Shown here in pieces: positions 18,689 to 29,150 of a DNA stretch of 38,900 bases. Both the position numbers and the translations under genes were made by a program. The DNA comes from Gammaproteobacteria bacterium (GTDB lineage: Bacteria; Pseudomonadota; Gammaproteobacteria; Eutrophobiales; Eutrophobiaceae). Location of the stretch: NCBI GenBank assembly GCA_021773245.1, contig JAJFKK010000127.1, forward strand, positions 1 to 38,900, written 5' to 3'. Positions within the stretch are counted from its first letter, which is position 1. Every line of letters starts with the position of its first letter. The notes beneath the pieces are model-generated. The model had not been told where the DNA came from. It worked only from the letters and a program-made list of their open reading frames with translations, and searched no databases.

Positions 18689-20142
18689 TATTCAAATCCC
18701 CCCGGTATTGCCTTGTGGTGATCTGTTGCTTGCTGGAATTGATGAGCAATATTCAGTAAACGAGATTCTTCAAAATAATTTCCAATTAACTGCATACCGA
18801 CAGGCAGATTATTCACAAAACCAGCGGGTACTGAAATGGCAGGTAGGCCGGCAAGATTAACTGAGACAGTATAGAGATCGGAGAGATACATACTGACAGG
18901 GTCATCGATCATTTCGTTTAATTTAAATGCAGTTCCTGTTGCTGTTGGTCCAGCAATCACGTCAATATCTTTAAAAGCATTCTGAAAGTCATCACGAATC
19001 AGATGTCTTATTTGTTGTGCTTTTAAATAATATGCATCGTAGTAACCAGCTGATAAAACATAAGCGCCGATCATAATTCTGCGTTTTACTTCTTTACCAA
19101 AACCTTCTCCACGACTACGACAATATAAATCTGATAAATCTGTTGGTTCTTCACAACGATGACCAAAACGAACGCCGTCAAAACGAGACAGGTTTGATGA
19201 ACATTCAGCTGGTGCGACAACATAGTATGCAGGAATCGATAATTCGGTATTGGGCAATTCTATTTCTTTACAAACAGCACCGAGTTTTTCTAATTCCTTA
19301 ATACCTTCTTCAACAATCTTAGCAATGTTGCTATCAAGCCCTTCGCCAAAATATTCTTTTGGTAAGCCGATTTTTAATCCTTCAATTGAATCGTTTAATT
19401 TTTCTGTATAGTCATCGACTGTTTGTTCAGCTGATGTTGAATCACGTTCATCAAAACCAGCAATGACATTCATCATTAATGCAGCATCTTCTGCTGTTAA
19501 TGCCATAGGTCCGCCTTGATCAAGACTGGATGCAAAGGCAATCATGCCATAGCGGGAAACCCTGCCATAGGTGGGTTTCAGGCCTGTTATGCCACAAAGA
19601 GAAGCAGGTTGTCTTATTGAACCACCGGTATCTGTACCGGTTGCAATTGGAGCGAGACGTGCAGCAACAGCACTTGCTGAACCACCTGAAGAACCACCAG
19701 GTACATATTCTGTATTCCAAGGATTTTTTACAGCACCATAAAAACTAGTTTCGTTTGATGAGCCCATAGCAAACTCATCCATATTTGTTTTACCTAAGGT
19801 CACAAAACCAGCGTTATTCATTTTTTCAACGATAGTTGCATCATACGGTGCGATAAAGTTATCTAACATTTTAGAACCGCACGATGTTTTAATTCCATTC
19901 GTACAAAATATATCTTTTTGTGCGACAGGGATTCCTGTTAATGCAGTATGTTTATTATCTGCACGTTGTTGATCTGCAAACTTTGCTTTTTCTATTGCTT
20001 CATCTTCATTTATCGTAATAAAACAATTCAGTGAGTCATTATATTTTTTACAACGATCAAGATACAAACGAGTAAGTTCTTCACTACTGATCTGTTTAGA
20101 TTCAAGTGCGACGGATAATTGTGCCAAGGTAGACTGGTGCAT
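18688..20142 (-). CDS. gatA: Asp-tRNA(Asn)/Glu-tRNA(Gln) amidotransferase subunit A
   Basis: A 484-residue amidase-signature enzyme that releases ammonia from glutamine for GatB. The catalytic Ser-cisSer-Lys triad is readable: K76 (VAQKDIFC), S151 and S175 within [17 protein letters not shown] and [13 protein letters not shown]. It lies in the gatC-gatA-gatB order on the minus strand, 28 bases after gatC. The trimer lets cells make Asn-tRNA or Gln-tRNA indirectly; which tRNA it serves here cannot be told from this window. Confidence 0.97.
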   Translation of the reverse strand: MHQSTLAQLSVALESKQISSEELTRLYLDRCKKYNDSLNCFITINEDEAIEKAKFADQQRADNKHTALTGIPVAQKDIFCTNGIKTSCGSKMLDNFIAPYDATIVEKMNNAGFVTLGKTNMDEFAMGSSNETSFYGAVKNPWNTEYVPGGSSGGSASAVAARLAPIATGTDTGGSIRQPASLCGITGLKPTYGRVSRYGMIAFASSLDQGGPMALTAEDAALMMNVIAGFDERDSTSAEQTVDDYTEKLNDSIEGLKIGLPKEYFGEGLDSNIAKIVEEGIKELEKLGAVCKEIELPNTELSIPAYYVVAPAECSSNLSRFDGVRFGHRCEEPTDLSDLYCRSRGEGFGKEVKRRIMIGAYVLSAGYYDAYYLKAQQIRHLIRDDFQNAFKDIDVIAGPTATGTAFKLNEMIDDPVSMYLSDLYTVSVNLAGLPAISVPAGFVNNLPVGMQLIGNYFEESRLLNIAHQFQQATDHHKAIPGGFE

Positions 20143-20170
20143 GATAATTATTTTTTAAAAGAATTAATTT

Positions 20171-20458
20171 TTATTCAATGACTTTTGGAACGAGGTAACA
20201 GCCATCATCAGTCAGCGGTGCATCTTTTTGAAAGTGGTCACGCTGATTTTCTTCTGTTACTTCGTCTGCCCGTAAGCGAGCAGATAATTCTAAGGGGTGT
20301 GCAATAGGTGTTATTCCATCCGTATCGACAGAATTCATCCGTTCAACCATGCTCAGAATATTGGATAACTCATCACTGTAATTTGGAATATCTTGTTCAT
20401 CGATTGCTAATCTGGCTAACCAGGCAATTTTTTGCACTTCTGATTTATCGAGGGACAT
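20171..20458 (-). CDS. gatC: Asp-tRNA(Asn)/Glu-tRNA(Gln) amidotransferase subunit C
   Basis: A 95-residue GatC, the small helical subunit that clamps GatA and GatB together. It begins MSLDKSEVQKIAWLARLAID. It has the typical LSNILSMVERMNSVDTDGI and IAHPLELSARLRADEV, and ends CYLVPKVIE. It is the first gene of the minus-strand gatCAB operon and diverges from mreB across 248 bases. Confidence 0.96.
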   Translation of the reverse strand: MSLDKSEVQKIAWLARLAIDEQDIPNYSDELSNILSMVERMNSVDTDGITPIAHPLELSARLRADEVTEENQRDHFQKDAPLTDDGCYLVPKVIE

Positions 20459-20490
20459 AAACTAGCCGTTCTTATTTGTTGAAAAATAGG

Positions 20491-20518
20491 AATTTATCAC
20501 ATTCCTTTGCTTGCCCAA
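20491..20518 (-). promoter_or_regulatory. Possible gatCAB promoter
   Basis: Read on the minus strand, TTGGGC (20513-20518) and TAAATT (20491-20496) are 16 bases apart. TG lies one base before the -10, which gives an extended -10 (TGATAAATT). The site is about 35 bases before the gatC start. The -35 is weak, so the call rests mainly on the extended -10 and the position. Confidence 0.35.
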
Positions 20519-20691
20519 AGCCTCGCCCATTGTTAAAGTTACACCCTTATTGTTCAAGGCGATCTTAGTGCGGTTTCAGACAGCTAAAGTATCGTGAAAA
20601 TAGATGATTTGAGGATCCAGCGTAGACAGTGCTAACTAAATCCTTCCTAATATAGCCATCTGGCAAGACTATATCATAATGTTTATATTAA

Positions 20692-21753
<1,062 letters not shown>

Positions 21754-21764
21754 TCGCTAAGAGC

Positions 21765-21770
21765 GGAGGT
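21765..21770 (+). promoter_or_regulatory. Strong ribosome binding site that sets an ATT start for mreC
   Basis: GGAGGT at 21765-21770 lies in the mreB-mreC gap, 5 bases before the in-frame ATT at 21776. An in-frame TAA at 21770-21772 closes the frame upstream. No ATG, GTG or TTG occurs in frame between that stop and TTG 21848, about 75 bases too far downstream for this site. Confidence 0.75.
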
Positions 21771-21775
21771 AACAT

Positions 21776-22642
21776 ATTAACACCCTGTTTCAAACAAGTT
21801 CTTCTGTTAACGTTCGTTTTGCAGTATTTGTTATACTCTCGATTATATTGATGGTGGTTGACCACCATCAAAGTCATTTAAAAATTATACGCTCAGGGCT
21901 ATCTACACTAGTTTATCCACTTCAATATGTTGTTAATCTACCTATTGAAGCAGCTGAATGGGTTACTGTTTCATTAGTCACACATAATAAGTTATTAGAA
22001 GAAAATGATCGTTTAAAACACGAACATCTATTGCTTAGTTCAAAACTGCAACGTTATGAAATTCTTGAAGTAGAAAATCATCGCTTACGAAATTTATTAG
22101 AATCTTCATTTCGACTTAATGAAAAAGTTCTGGTCGCCGAATTAATAGCGGTAGAATTGCAATCATTCCGAAGACAAATCGTTATTAATAAGGGGCAACG
22201 CGAAGGTGCATATGATGGGCAGCCGATTGTTGATGCTGCCGGTATTATGGGGCAGATTGTTCATGTTGGGCCTTTTTCAAGTACCGTCTTATTAATTACC
22301 GATCCGAATCATGCTTTGCCAGTACAAGTAAATAGAAATGGATTACGTGCTATTGCCGTTGGTACGGGTCAGAGTGATAAGCTTATATTAGAGAACTTAC
22401 CTAATAATGCTGATATACATGTTGGCGATCTTATTATTTCATCCGGTCTCGGACGTCGATTCCCGTCAGGTTATCCTGTAGGGCAAATAGAAAAAATTTC
22501 ACGTGATCCTGGTGAAGCATTTGCAAAAGTTATTATTAAACCAAGTGCACAATTAAGTAAGAGTCGAGAAGTATTAATGGTCTGGCCGTTTGAAAATACG
22601 GAAGAAGTGAAGAGTGAGTCTGCGGAGGTCGCAACTAAATGA
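21776..22642 (+). CDS. mreC: Rod-shape-determining protein MreC, probable ATT start
   Basis: A 288-residue MreC if started at ATT 21776. MreC is the bitopic inner-membrane protein that links MreB to PBP2 in the periplasm. The upstream part reads NTLFQTSSSVNVRFAVFVIL followed by SIILMMVVDHH. This supplies the short cytoplasmic segment, the single membrane helix (about 11-29) and the post-helix acidic residue seen in other MreC proteins. Starting at TTG 21848 or ATG 21851 would cut the helix. A coiled coil follows (about 70-110, KLLEENDRLKHEHLLLSSKL). The beta-rich MreC domain then has GAYDGQPIVDAAGIMGQIV and DLIISSGLGRRFPSGYPVG. It overlaps mreD by four bases (ATGA). Confidence 0.9.
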   Translation: MNTLFQTSSSVNVRFAVFVILSIILMVVDHHQSHLKIIRSGLSTLVYPLQYVVNLPIEAAEWVTVSLVTHNKLLEENDRLKHEHLLLSSKLQRYEILEVENHRLRNLLESSFRLNEKVLVAELIAVELQSFRRQIVINKGQREGAYDGQPIVDAAGIMGQIVHVGPFSSTVLLITDPNHALPVQVNRNGLRAIAVGTGQSDKLILENLPNNADIHVGDLIISSGLGRRFPSGYPVGQIEKISRDPGEAFAKVIIKPSAQLSKSREVLMVWPFENTEEVKSESAEVATK

Positions 22643-23133
22643 TTCCACTTGAAGAAGCTAAGCAAGGTAATTGGCTTATTGTTATGAGTTTTGTCGTAGC
22701 GGTTATGTTAACAGCTTTACCGCTGCCCGATTGGGCTGTTAATTGGAGACCCGCTTGGGTCGCATTAGTATTAATCTATTGGTGTATGGCGGTGCCTGAT
22801 CGAGTTGGTATTGCTATTGGTTGGTTTATGGGGCTTCTCTTGGATGTGCAACAAAGTACGATACTAGGTCAAAATGCATTAGGTTTAGCCTTACTCGCTT
22901 TTCTGACAATTAAATCTTATCAACGTATGCGCGTCTATCCATTGGCACAGCAAGCAGTATTAATTTGTTTTTATCTTTTATCTTATAAGCTCATCATGTT
23001 ATTGATTACAGGATATATAGGTATGGGTACGCGTGATTGGACTTATTGGATGCCTGCGATAACAAGTATGTTGTTATGGCCTTGGTTATTTATTATTTTA
23101 AGAGACTTACGTCGTAAGTATCATATCTCTTGA
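22639..23133 (+). CDS. mreD: Rod-shape-determining protein MreD
   Basis: A 164-residue inner-membrane protein of the elongasome with about five membrane segments. The family motif region is seen in PDRVGIAIGWFMGLLLDVQQ, followed by STILGQNALGLALLAFL. It overlaps mreC by four bases and is 18 bases before mrdA. Its exact biochemical role is not known; it binds MreC and modulates PBP2-RodA. Confidence 0.95.
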   Translation: MIPLEEAKQGNWLIVMSFVVAVMLTALPLPDWAVNWRPAWVALVLIYWCMAVPDRVGIAIGWFMGLLLDVQQSTILGQNALGLALLAFLTIKSYQRMRVYPLAQQAVLICFYLLSYKLIMLLITGYIGMGTRDWTYWMPAITSMLLWPWLFIILRDLRRKYHIS

Positions 23134-23151
23134 GACTATTTATAAAATCAA

Positions 23152-25020
23152 ATGGTTAACGAGATCACCCTCAAAGATAGTGGTCATGAATCTGATTTAG
23201 TAGCCAAACGCGTCTATTTCTCTGGTTTTATCATCCTCCTTTTAGTCATTATGATTGTCCTAAGAGTTTTTTATTTGACGGTATTGCAGCATGAACACTT
23301 TACAACTTTATCTAAATCAAACCGAGTAAAAATCACACCAATTCCACCTATTAGAGGTCTTATTTATAGTCGCGATGGTGAAGTATTAGCAGAAAATAAA
23401 CCTACATTCAGTTTAGAAGTCATTCCTGAAAAAATCGATGACGTTGATATGTTAATTGGTGATTTAAAAAAAATCGTTAGTATTGAGAAAAAAGATATTG
23501 AACGATTTAAAAAATCGCTTAAGAAAAAACGACGATTTGAAAATGTCGCATTACGATTAAATTTGAATGAGGAAGAAGTTGCTTTATTTGCTGTAAATCG
23601 GCATCGATTTCCTGGTGTTGATGTTGTTGCTGGTTTAAACAGGTTTTATCCGCTAGGAGAAGAGTTAGTTCATACCATTGGTTACGTTGCTCGAATAGAT
23701 GAAGAGGATGTAAAGCAACTTAATGCCTCTAATTACAGTGGTACAACCCATATCGGAAAGTTGGGAATAGAAAAATCTTATGAATCTTTATTGCATGGTG
23801 ATGTTGGCTATCAACAAGTTGAAGTAAATGCACAGGGTAGAGTAATACGTGTACTGGATCGAAAAGCACCGAGTCCTGGAGAGAATCTTCATTTAACAAT
23901 TGATCTTTCTTTGCAGCGCATTGCAATAGAGGCTTTAAAAGATAAACGAGGTGCTATTGTTGCAATAGATCCGGTAAATGGGGACGTTTTAACTTTTGTT
24001 AGTTCACCCGGTTATGATCCAAATAAATTTGTAAATGGTATCGATAGCAAATCCTACAAAGCATTATTGTCTTCAAAAGATAAACCATTAATAAATCGTG
24101 TTACACGAGGAAAGTATCCGCCTGGTTCAACAATAAAACCATTTCTCGGTCTAGTTGGTTTAGATAATGGAGTAAGAGTATTAAATGATGAATCATGGTG
24201 TCCAGGTTGGTATTCCTTAAAAGGTCATGAACATCGTTATCGCGACTGGAAGAAACAAGGACATGGTCATACTGATTTACATAAAGCAATCATGCAATCA
24301 TGTGATGTCTATTTTTATATTCTTGCCTATGAGTTGGGAATTAATCGTATTTATGAAGGTCTATCGAAATTTGGTTTTGGCAAAGAAACTGGAATAGATA
24401 TAGGCGGTGAAGCGACGGGTTTATTACCTTCGAGAGAATGGAAGCGTGAAGCATTAGGTCAGGTATGGTTTCCAGGAGAAACATTAATTATGGGTATTGG
24501 ACAAGGCTATGCGCTATCAACGCCTCTACAATTAGCGAAAGCAACAGCGTCTCTTGCTAATAGAGGTAATGTTGTTAGACCTCGTTTGGTAACTAATTCC
24601 AGCAACCCTATTACTGCCGAGATTAAAAAGTTCCCCGTTCACTTTGAAGACAAAGTAACAGTGAAAAATAAACTACATTGGGATCAGATTATCCAATCTA
24701 TGCGAGATGTTGTTCATGGTGTTGGTGGAACAGCATGGCGTAGTGGATTGAATGCAGCTTATGAATTTGCAGGTAAGACGGGCACGGCACAAGTAATTGG
24801 TATTGCTCAGGATAAAGAATATAAAAAAGAAGAAATTGCAGAAGAATTTCAGGATCATGCACTGTTTATTGCTTTTGCTCCGGTGGAAGAGCCTCGTATT
24901 GCAATTGCAGTGATTGTCGAAAATGGTGGAGGTGGTTCAAAAACAGCTGCGCCGATTGCCCGTAAAATGCTGGATCGCTTTATGAATGATAAAACTTTAA
25001 CTAAAGGAACCTCTGGTTAA
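23152..25020 (+). CDS. mrdA: Penicillin-binding protein 2, elongation transpeptidase
   Basis: A 622-residue class B PBP that cross-links peptidoglycan during lateral growth. One membrane anchor lies at 22-43, after a short cytoplasmic tail. The pedestal domain begins with IPPIRGLIYSRDGEVLAENK (65-84). The transpeptidase domain has the active-site serine S326 in GSTIKP (S326, K329), the second motif SCD (383-385) and KTGTAQ (542-547). The spacing is normal for PBP2 and all catalytic residues are present. It lies 18 bases after mreD and 3 before rodA, its glycosyltransferase partner. Confidence 0.97.
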   Translation: MVNEITLKDSGHESDLVAKRVYFSGFIILLLVIMIVLRVFYLTVLQHEHFTTLSKSNRVKITPIPPIRGLIYSRDGEVLAENKPTFSLEVIPEKIDDVDMLIGDLKKIVSIEKKDIERFKKSLKKKRRFENVALRLNLNEEEVALFAVNRHRFPGVDVVAGLNRFYPLGEELVHTIGYVARIDEEDVKQLNASNYSGTTHIGKLGIEKSYESLLHGDVGYQQVEVNAQGRVIRVLDRKAPSPGENLHLTIDLSLQRIAIEALKDKRGAIVAIDPVNGDVLTFVSSPGYDPNKFVNGIDSKSYKALLSSKDKPLINRVTRGKYPPGSTIKPFLGLVGLDNGVRVLNDESWCPGWYSLKGHEHRYRDWKKQGHGHTDLHKAIMQSCDVYFYILAYELGINRIYEGLSKFGFGKETGIDIGGEATGLLPSREWKREALGQVWFPGETLIMGIGQGYALSTPLQLAKATASLANRGNVVRPRLVTNSSNPITAEIKKFPVHFEDKVTVKNKLHWDQIIQSMRDVVHGVGGTAWRSGLNAAYEFAGKTGTAQVIGIAQDKEYKKEEIAEEFQDHALFIAFAPVEEPRIAIAVIVENGGGGSKTAAPIARKMLDRFMNDKTLTKGTSG

Positions 25021-25023
25021 TTT

Positions 25024-26115
25024 ATGGAGGAACAAGGCCTATCATATCGCGTGCATATAGATTTTCCTCTTTTGTTAGGAATCTTCATATTGTGTCTTAT
25101 CGGTTTGGTAGTTTTATATAGTGCTGGTGGACAGGATGTGGATCTGGTTTATAAGCAAGCTATTAAACTCGCCATAGCTTTTGTTGGAATGATAATTGTT
25201 GCTCAATTACCTCCCGCCGAAATTGAACGCTGGTCAGTATGGTTATTTGTTTTTGGAATAATTTTATTGGTATTGGTTATATTCTTTGGTGATGTTGGTA
25301 AAGGTGCACAGCGATGGTTGGATTTGAAAGTATTTCGTTTTCAGCCTTCAGAATTAATGAAATTAACAGTACCGATGATGGTAGCTTCATATTTAGCTGA
25401 TAAATCTTTACCACCAAAATTTTCATGGGTTGTTATCGCCTGTACCTTGATCATCATACCTGTGTTATTAATTGCCAAGCAGCCTGATTTGGGAACCTCA
25501 TTATTAGTAGCGACGGCTGGATTTTCTGTGCTTTTTATCGCCGGTATATCTTGGCGTTTGTTAGCATCTATGGGCGTATTGGCCGCAGCATGCTTACCAG
25601 CACTTTGGTATTTTATGCGTGACTATCAAAAACAGCGAGTATTAACATTATTAAATCCGGAACAAGACCCATTAGGTTCTGGTTATCACATCATACAATC
25701 GAAAATTGCCATAGGCTCTGGTGGTTTCTATGGAAAAGGTTGGTTAAATGGTACGCAATCACATCTTGAGTTTTTACCGGAAAGGTCAACAGACTTTATC
25801 TTTGCTGTTTATTGTGAAGAGTTCGGTATGTTAGGTGTTTTATTATTATTATTTGTTTATCTATTTATAATTTCTCGCGGATTGTATATAGCAATTAATG
25901 CTCAAAGCACCTATGGAAGATTATTGGCAAGTAGCCTAACTCTTACATTTTTTGTTTATATTTTTGTTAATATGGGAATGGTGACTGGGCAACTACCCGT
26001 TGTCGGTGTGCCATTGCCTTTAATCAGTCATGGTGGTACTTCTATGGTAACATTGATGGCAGGTTTTGGTATTTTAATGGCGATACAAACTCATAGACGT
26101 TTTCTCTCATTTTAA
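25024..26115 (+). CDS. mrdB: Peptidoglycan glycosyltransferase RodA
   Basis: A 363-residue SEDS-family polymerase with ten membrane segments, which polymerises lipid II for the elongasome. Signatures are FQPSELMKLTVPMM, LLIAKQPDLGTSLLVA, FLPERSTDFIFAVYCEEFG and PLPLISHGGTSMV. The conserved catalytic Asp region after WLNGTQSHLEFLPE is intact. It starts 3 bases after mrdA, the usual PBP2-RodA pairing. Confidence 0.97.
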   Translation: MEEQGLSYRVHIDFPLLLGIFILCLIGLVVLYSAGGQDVDLVYKQAIKLAIAFVGMIIVAQLPPAEIERWSVWLFVFGIILLVLVIFFGDVGKGAQRWLDLKVFRFQPSELMKLTVPMMVASYLADKSLPPKFSWVVIACTLIIIPVLLIAKQPDLGTSLLVATAGFSVLFIAGISWRLLASMGVLAAACLPALWYFMRDYQKQRVLTLLNPEQDPLGSGYHIIQSKIAIGSGGFYGKGWLNGTQSHLEFLPERSTDFIFAVYCEEFGMLGVLLLLFVYLFIISRGLYIAINAQSTYGRLLASSLTLTFFVYIFVNMGMVTGQLPVVGVPLPLISHGGTSMVTLMAGFGILMAIQTHRRFLSF

Positions 26116-26120
26116 ATGAT

Positions 26121-27125
26121 ATGAATAAATTAAATATTATATTTTCTACCGTTTCTTTTTTTGCTTTTATATTTACGTTTCATAATGCTTTGGCGGAAAC
26201 TAGTCCAAAAAAAGAAATATCAGTTTCTCAAGATGAGTTTATTACTCAAATGGTAAACCAGCATAACTTTAATCAAAAAAAGTTATCACGAGTGATGAGC
26301 GACACTATCGTTTCTCAAACTATTCTAGATGCAATATCAAGACCGGCAGAAAAAAAGCTAACATGGCATAAATATCGAAAAATATTTTTACAGGAAAAAA
26401 GAATTCATCAAGGCGTTGAGTTTATAAAAAATAATAAAATTAAGTTAGAAGAAGCAGAAAGTAAATTTGGTGTGCCAGCTGAAATTATCACAGCAATTAT
26501 TGGTGTCGAAACATTTTATGGGCGCATAGCCGGTAGTTATCGCGTTGTTGATGCACTTAATACACTTGCGTTTCATTACCCAAAGCGATCTGATTTTTTT
26601 CGTTCTGAATTCGAGCAGTTTTTACTTTTGGCTCGCGAACAAAAATTTGACCCTCTGTCTTTAAAAGGATCTTATGCTGGTGCTATGGGTATGCCGCAGT
26701 TTATTTCCAGTAGCTACCGTCATTATGCAATTGATTTTGATGACGATGGCGTTGTTGATATTTGGGATAATGCGGATGATGCAATTGGTAGTGTTGCCAA
26801 TTACTTTGCAGAGCACGGCTGGCAAAAAGGAAAAGCGGTTACTGCTAAAGTTAGTGTTGAAGGCGATAATTACAAAGATGCACTTAAAAAAGGTTTAGCA
26901 TTAGATATAAACGAAGCTGATTTAGAAAAATTTGGAATTAAAACCAAATCGTCTTTTGAGAAAAATGAAAAGCTAAAATTATTTGAGTATGAGTTAGAGA
27001 ATGATAACGAGTATTGGTTAGCACATAAAAACTTTTATGTGATTACGCGTTATAATCATAGTCATTTATATGCAATGGCTGTTTATCAATTAGCCATGGA
27101 AATAAAAAAGAGAAGTACTAAATAA
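26121..27125 (+). CDS. mltB: Membrane-bound lytic murein transglycosylase B
   Basis: A 334-residue GH103 enzyme that cuts glycan strands to 1,6-anhydro-MurNAc ends. The signal peptide is residues 1-25 (cleavage likely after NALA). There is no cysteine for lipidation, so this form may be soluble, unlike E. coli MltB. The catalytic glutamate is E130 in AIIGVETFYGRIAGSYRV. The fold continues with GSYAGAMGMPQFISSSYRHY and DFDDDGVVDIW. The gene starts 5 bases after rodA. Confidence 0.94.
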   Translation: MNKLNIIFSTVSFFAFIFTFHNALAETSPKKEISVSQDEFITQMVNQHNFNQKKLSRVMSDTIVSQTILDAISRPAEKKLTWHKYRKIFLQEKRIHQGVEFIKNNKIKLEEAESKFGVPAEIITAIIGVETFYGRIAGSYRVVDALNTLAFHYPKRSDFFRSEFEQFLLLAREQKFDPLSLKGSYAGAMGMPQFISSSYRHYAIDFDDDGVVDIWDNADDAIGSVANYFAEHGWQKGKAVTAKVSVEGDNYKDALKKGLALDINEADLEKFGIKTKSSFEKNEKLKLFEYELENDNEYWLAHKNFYVITRYNHSHLYAMAVYQLAMEIKKRSTK

Positions 27126-27136
27126 TTATTCCTATA

Positions 27137-27982
27137 GTGAAAACTTACTCATCAATGAATGTCAAAAGAGCTCTGATCTTAATATCCGTACTTTCTAGTT
27201 TAATAATATCTGCATGTAGTACGACAAAGGTTGTTCCGACATCAGGGGATGCGGCACCTAATAAACAGGTTGATGTGTCCAGCGTTCCAAATGCAGTACC
27301 AAAAAGTGAACCAAAAAGCCGTTATGGTAACCCAAAGTCATATGTCGTATTTGATAAGCGATACTATGTTATGGAAAGTAGTCAGGGCTTTGTCGAGAAG
27401 GGAATTGCTTCATGGTATGGCACTAAGTTTCATGGCCGACGTACTTCTAGTGGTGAGACGTACGATATGTACGCGATGACGGCAGCACATAAAAACTTAC
27501 CGTTACCGACGTATGTCAAAGTAACTAACTTGAATAATGGTAAACATGTCATTGTTAAGGTAAATGATCGAGGGCCATTCCACGAGAATAGAATCATTGA
27601 CCTTTCTTATACGGCTGCAATTAAGCTTGATATAATCAAGAAAGGAACTGGCTTGGTTGAAGTCAGAGCAATACAACCAGGAGAAGTGATTCCATCTTCT
27701 TCTAACGAAGGCGCTCCTGTGGCAACAGTACCAAGTTCCAACAATAATGAAGGTTTTTATATTCAAGTCGGCTCTTTTGGTCAACTGGCTAATGCAGAAA
27801 ATTTACGTCGTAAGTTAGAGCCATTGGGGGAACACTTAATTAAAATTAGTCAAACAATCGTTACTGGAAGAACCTTATATAGAGTACGTATTGGTCCGTT
27901 AACAGATATCGATCTATCAGATTCGATAACAAGTAAATTACAGAATTATGGTGTTTCTGAACACCGTATTGTCGTTAACTAG
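27137..27982 (+). CDS. rlpA: RlpA-family septal ring lipoprotein
   Basis: A 281-residue lipoprotein with lipobox SLIISAC (Cys27 from the GTG start). The start may instead be ATG 27155; neither has a good ribosome binding site. A double-psi beta-barrel domain spans about 87-180: GIASWYGTKFHGRRTSSGE, then HVIVKVNDRGPFHENRIIDL, with the catalytic-type Asp in NDRGPF. A SPOR domain (about 207-281) begins GFYIQVGSFGQLANAENLRR and binds denuded glycan at division sites. In Pseudomonas, RlpA cleaves glycan lacking stem peptides. It sits between mltB and dacA, as in many Gammaproteobacteria. Confidence 0.94.
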   Translation: MKTYSSMNVKRALILISVLSSLIISACSTTKVVPTSGDAAPNKQVDVSSVPNAVPKSEPKSRYGNPKSYVVFDKRYYVMESSQGFVEKGIASWYGTKFHGRRTSSGETYDMYAMTAAHKNLPLPTYVKVTNLNNGKHVIVKVNDRGPFHENRIIDLSYTAAIKLDIIKKGTGLVEVRAIQPGEVIPSSSNEGAPVATVPSSNNNEGFYIQVGSFGQLANAENLRRKLEPLGEHLIKISQTIVTGRTLYRVRIGPLTDIDLSDSITSKLQNYGVSEHRIVVN

Positions 27983-27998
27983 AATATATAAAAATATC

Positions 27999-29141
27999 AT
28001 GAGATTTATTAATATTACTTTTGTTATTTTACTTTTTTTTATAAAAAGTAGTTTGTCCTATGCAGACACAATGATTGTGCCTGCTGCCCCTAAAATAAAA
28101 GCTTCTTCTTATTTAGTTATGGATTTTAATAGTGGGAAGTTACTCGTCGAGGAAAATAGCGAACAACGGTTGCCGCCAGCAAGCTTAACTAAAATGATGA
28201 CGATTTATGTTGTTTCAAGTGAATTGGCAAATGGTAAAATATCTCTTGAAGATGAAGTTCTAGTAAGTGAGAAAGCATGGCGAACACCAGGCTCAAGAAT
28301 GTTCATTGAGGTAGGTAAAAAAGTGAAACTCGATGATCTCTTGCATGGTGTTATTATTCAATCTGGTAATGATGCGAGTGTAGCTTTAGCTGAATATATT
28401 TCAGGTGCGGAAGATGTTTTTGCAGATTTAATGAATCAGCATGCAAAACGTTTAGGGATGGACAACACACATTTTGTAAACAGTACCGGTTTACCTGATG
28501 AAAATCATTATACGACGGCTAGTGACTTAGCAAAATTAGCAAGAGCAATGATAAATGATTTTCCGGCCGAATATGAATTACATAAAGTAAAAGAATTTAC
28601 GTTTAATAAAATCAAGCAACATAATCGTAATAAATTACTTTGGCGTGATCGTAGTGTCGATGGTATAAAAACCGGACATACAGAAGAAGCCGGGTATTGT
28701 CTTGTTGCTTCAGCAGCAAGAGATGGTATGAGATTGATTTCAGTTGTTATGGGGACTGACGGTGTTAATGCCAGAGCTAAAGCCAGTCAGGCTTTATTGA
28801 ATTATGGTTTTCGGTTTTACGAAACACATAAGCTTTATAATTCAGGGGAATTAATCACCAGCGTAAAAATATGGAAAGCAGATGTTGAAGCTTTAAATCT
28901 GGGTGTAGAAAATGATATCTACGTGACAGTACCTCGTGGACAGTATGATAAATTAGAGCCGGTTGTTGAATTAGATAATCAGATTATTGCTCCGGTAAAT
29001 AATGGAGATCAGAAAGGAATCTTAAATGTCATGCTTAATAAAGAAAGTGTTGTTTCCGTACCTTTATTAGCTTTAGAGTCGGTTTCTGAAGGAAGTATTT
29101 TAAATAAATTAAAAGATGAAGTTCGTCTTTTGTTCGAATAG
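27999..29141 (+). CDS. dacA: D-alanyl-D-alanine carboxypeptidase (PBP5/6 type)
   Basis: A 380-residue penicillin-binding protein that removes the last D-Ala from stem peptides. I chose ATG 27999, which begins a good signal peptide (MRFINITFVILLFFIKSSLS, cleavage near YA). The upstream ATG 27948 lies inside rlpA. Catalytic motifs are S62-L-T-K65, SGN (122-124) and KTG (224-226). The beta-rich C-terminal domain follows, and the end (SILNKLKDEVRLLFE) fits the amphipathic membrane-anchoring helix of PBP5. Confidence 0.97.
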   Translation: MRFINITFVILLFFIKSSLSYADTMIVPAAPKIKASSYLVMDFNSGKLLVEENSEQRLPPASLTKMMTIYVVSSELANGKISLEDEVLVSEKAWRTPGSRMFIEVGKKVKLDDLLHGVIIQSGNDASVALAEYISGAEDVFADLMNQHAKRLGMDNTHFVNSTGLPDENHYTTASDLAKLARAMINDFPAEYELHKVKEFTFNKIKQHNRNKLLWRDRSVDGIKTGHTEEAGYCLVASAARDGMRLISVVMGTDGVNARAKASQALLNYGFRFYETHKLYNSGELITSVKIWKADVEALNLGVENDIYVTVPRGQYDKLEPVVELDNQIIAPVNNGDQKGILNVMLNKESVVSVPLLALESVSEGSILNKLKDEVRLLFE

Positions 29142-29150
29142 TTTTTAATC

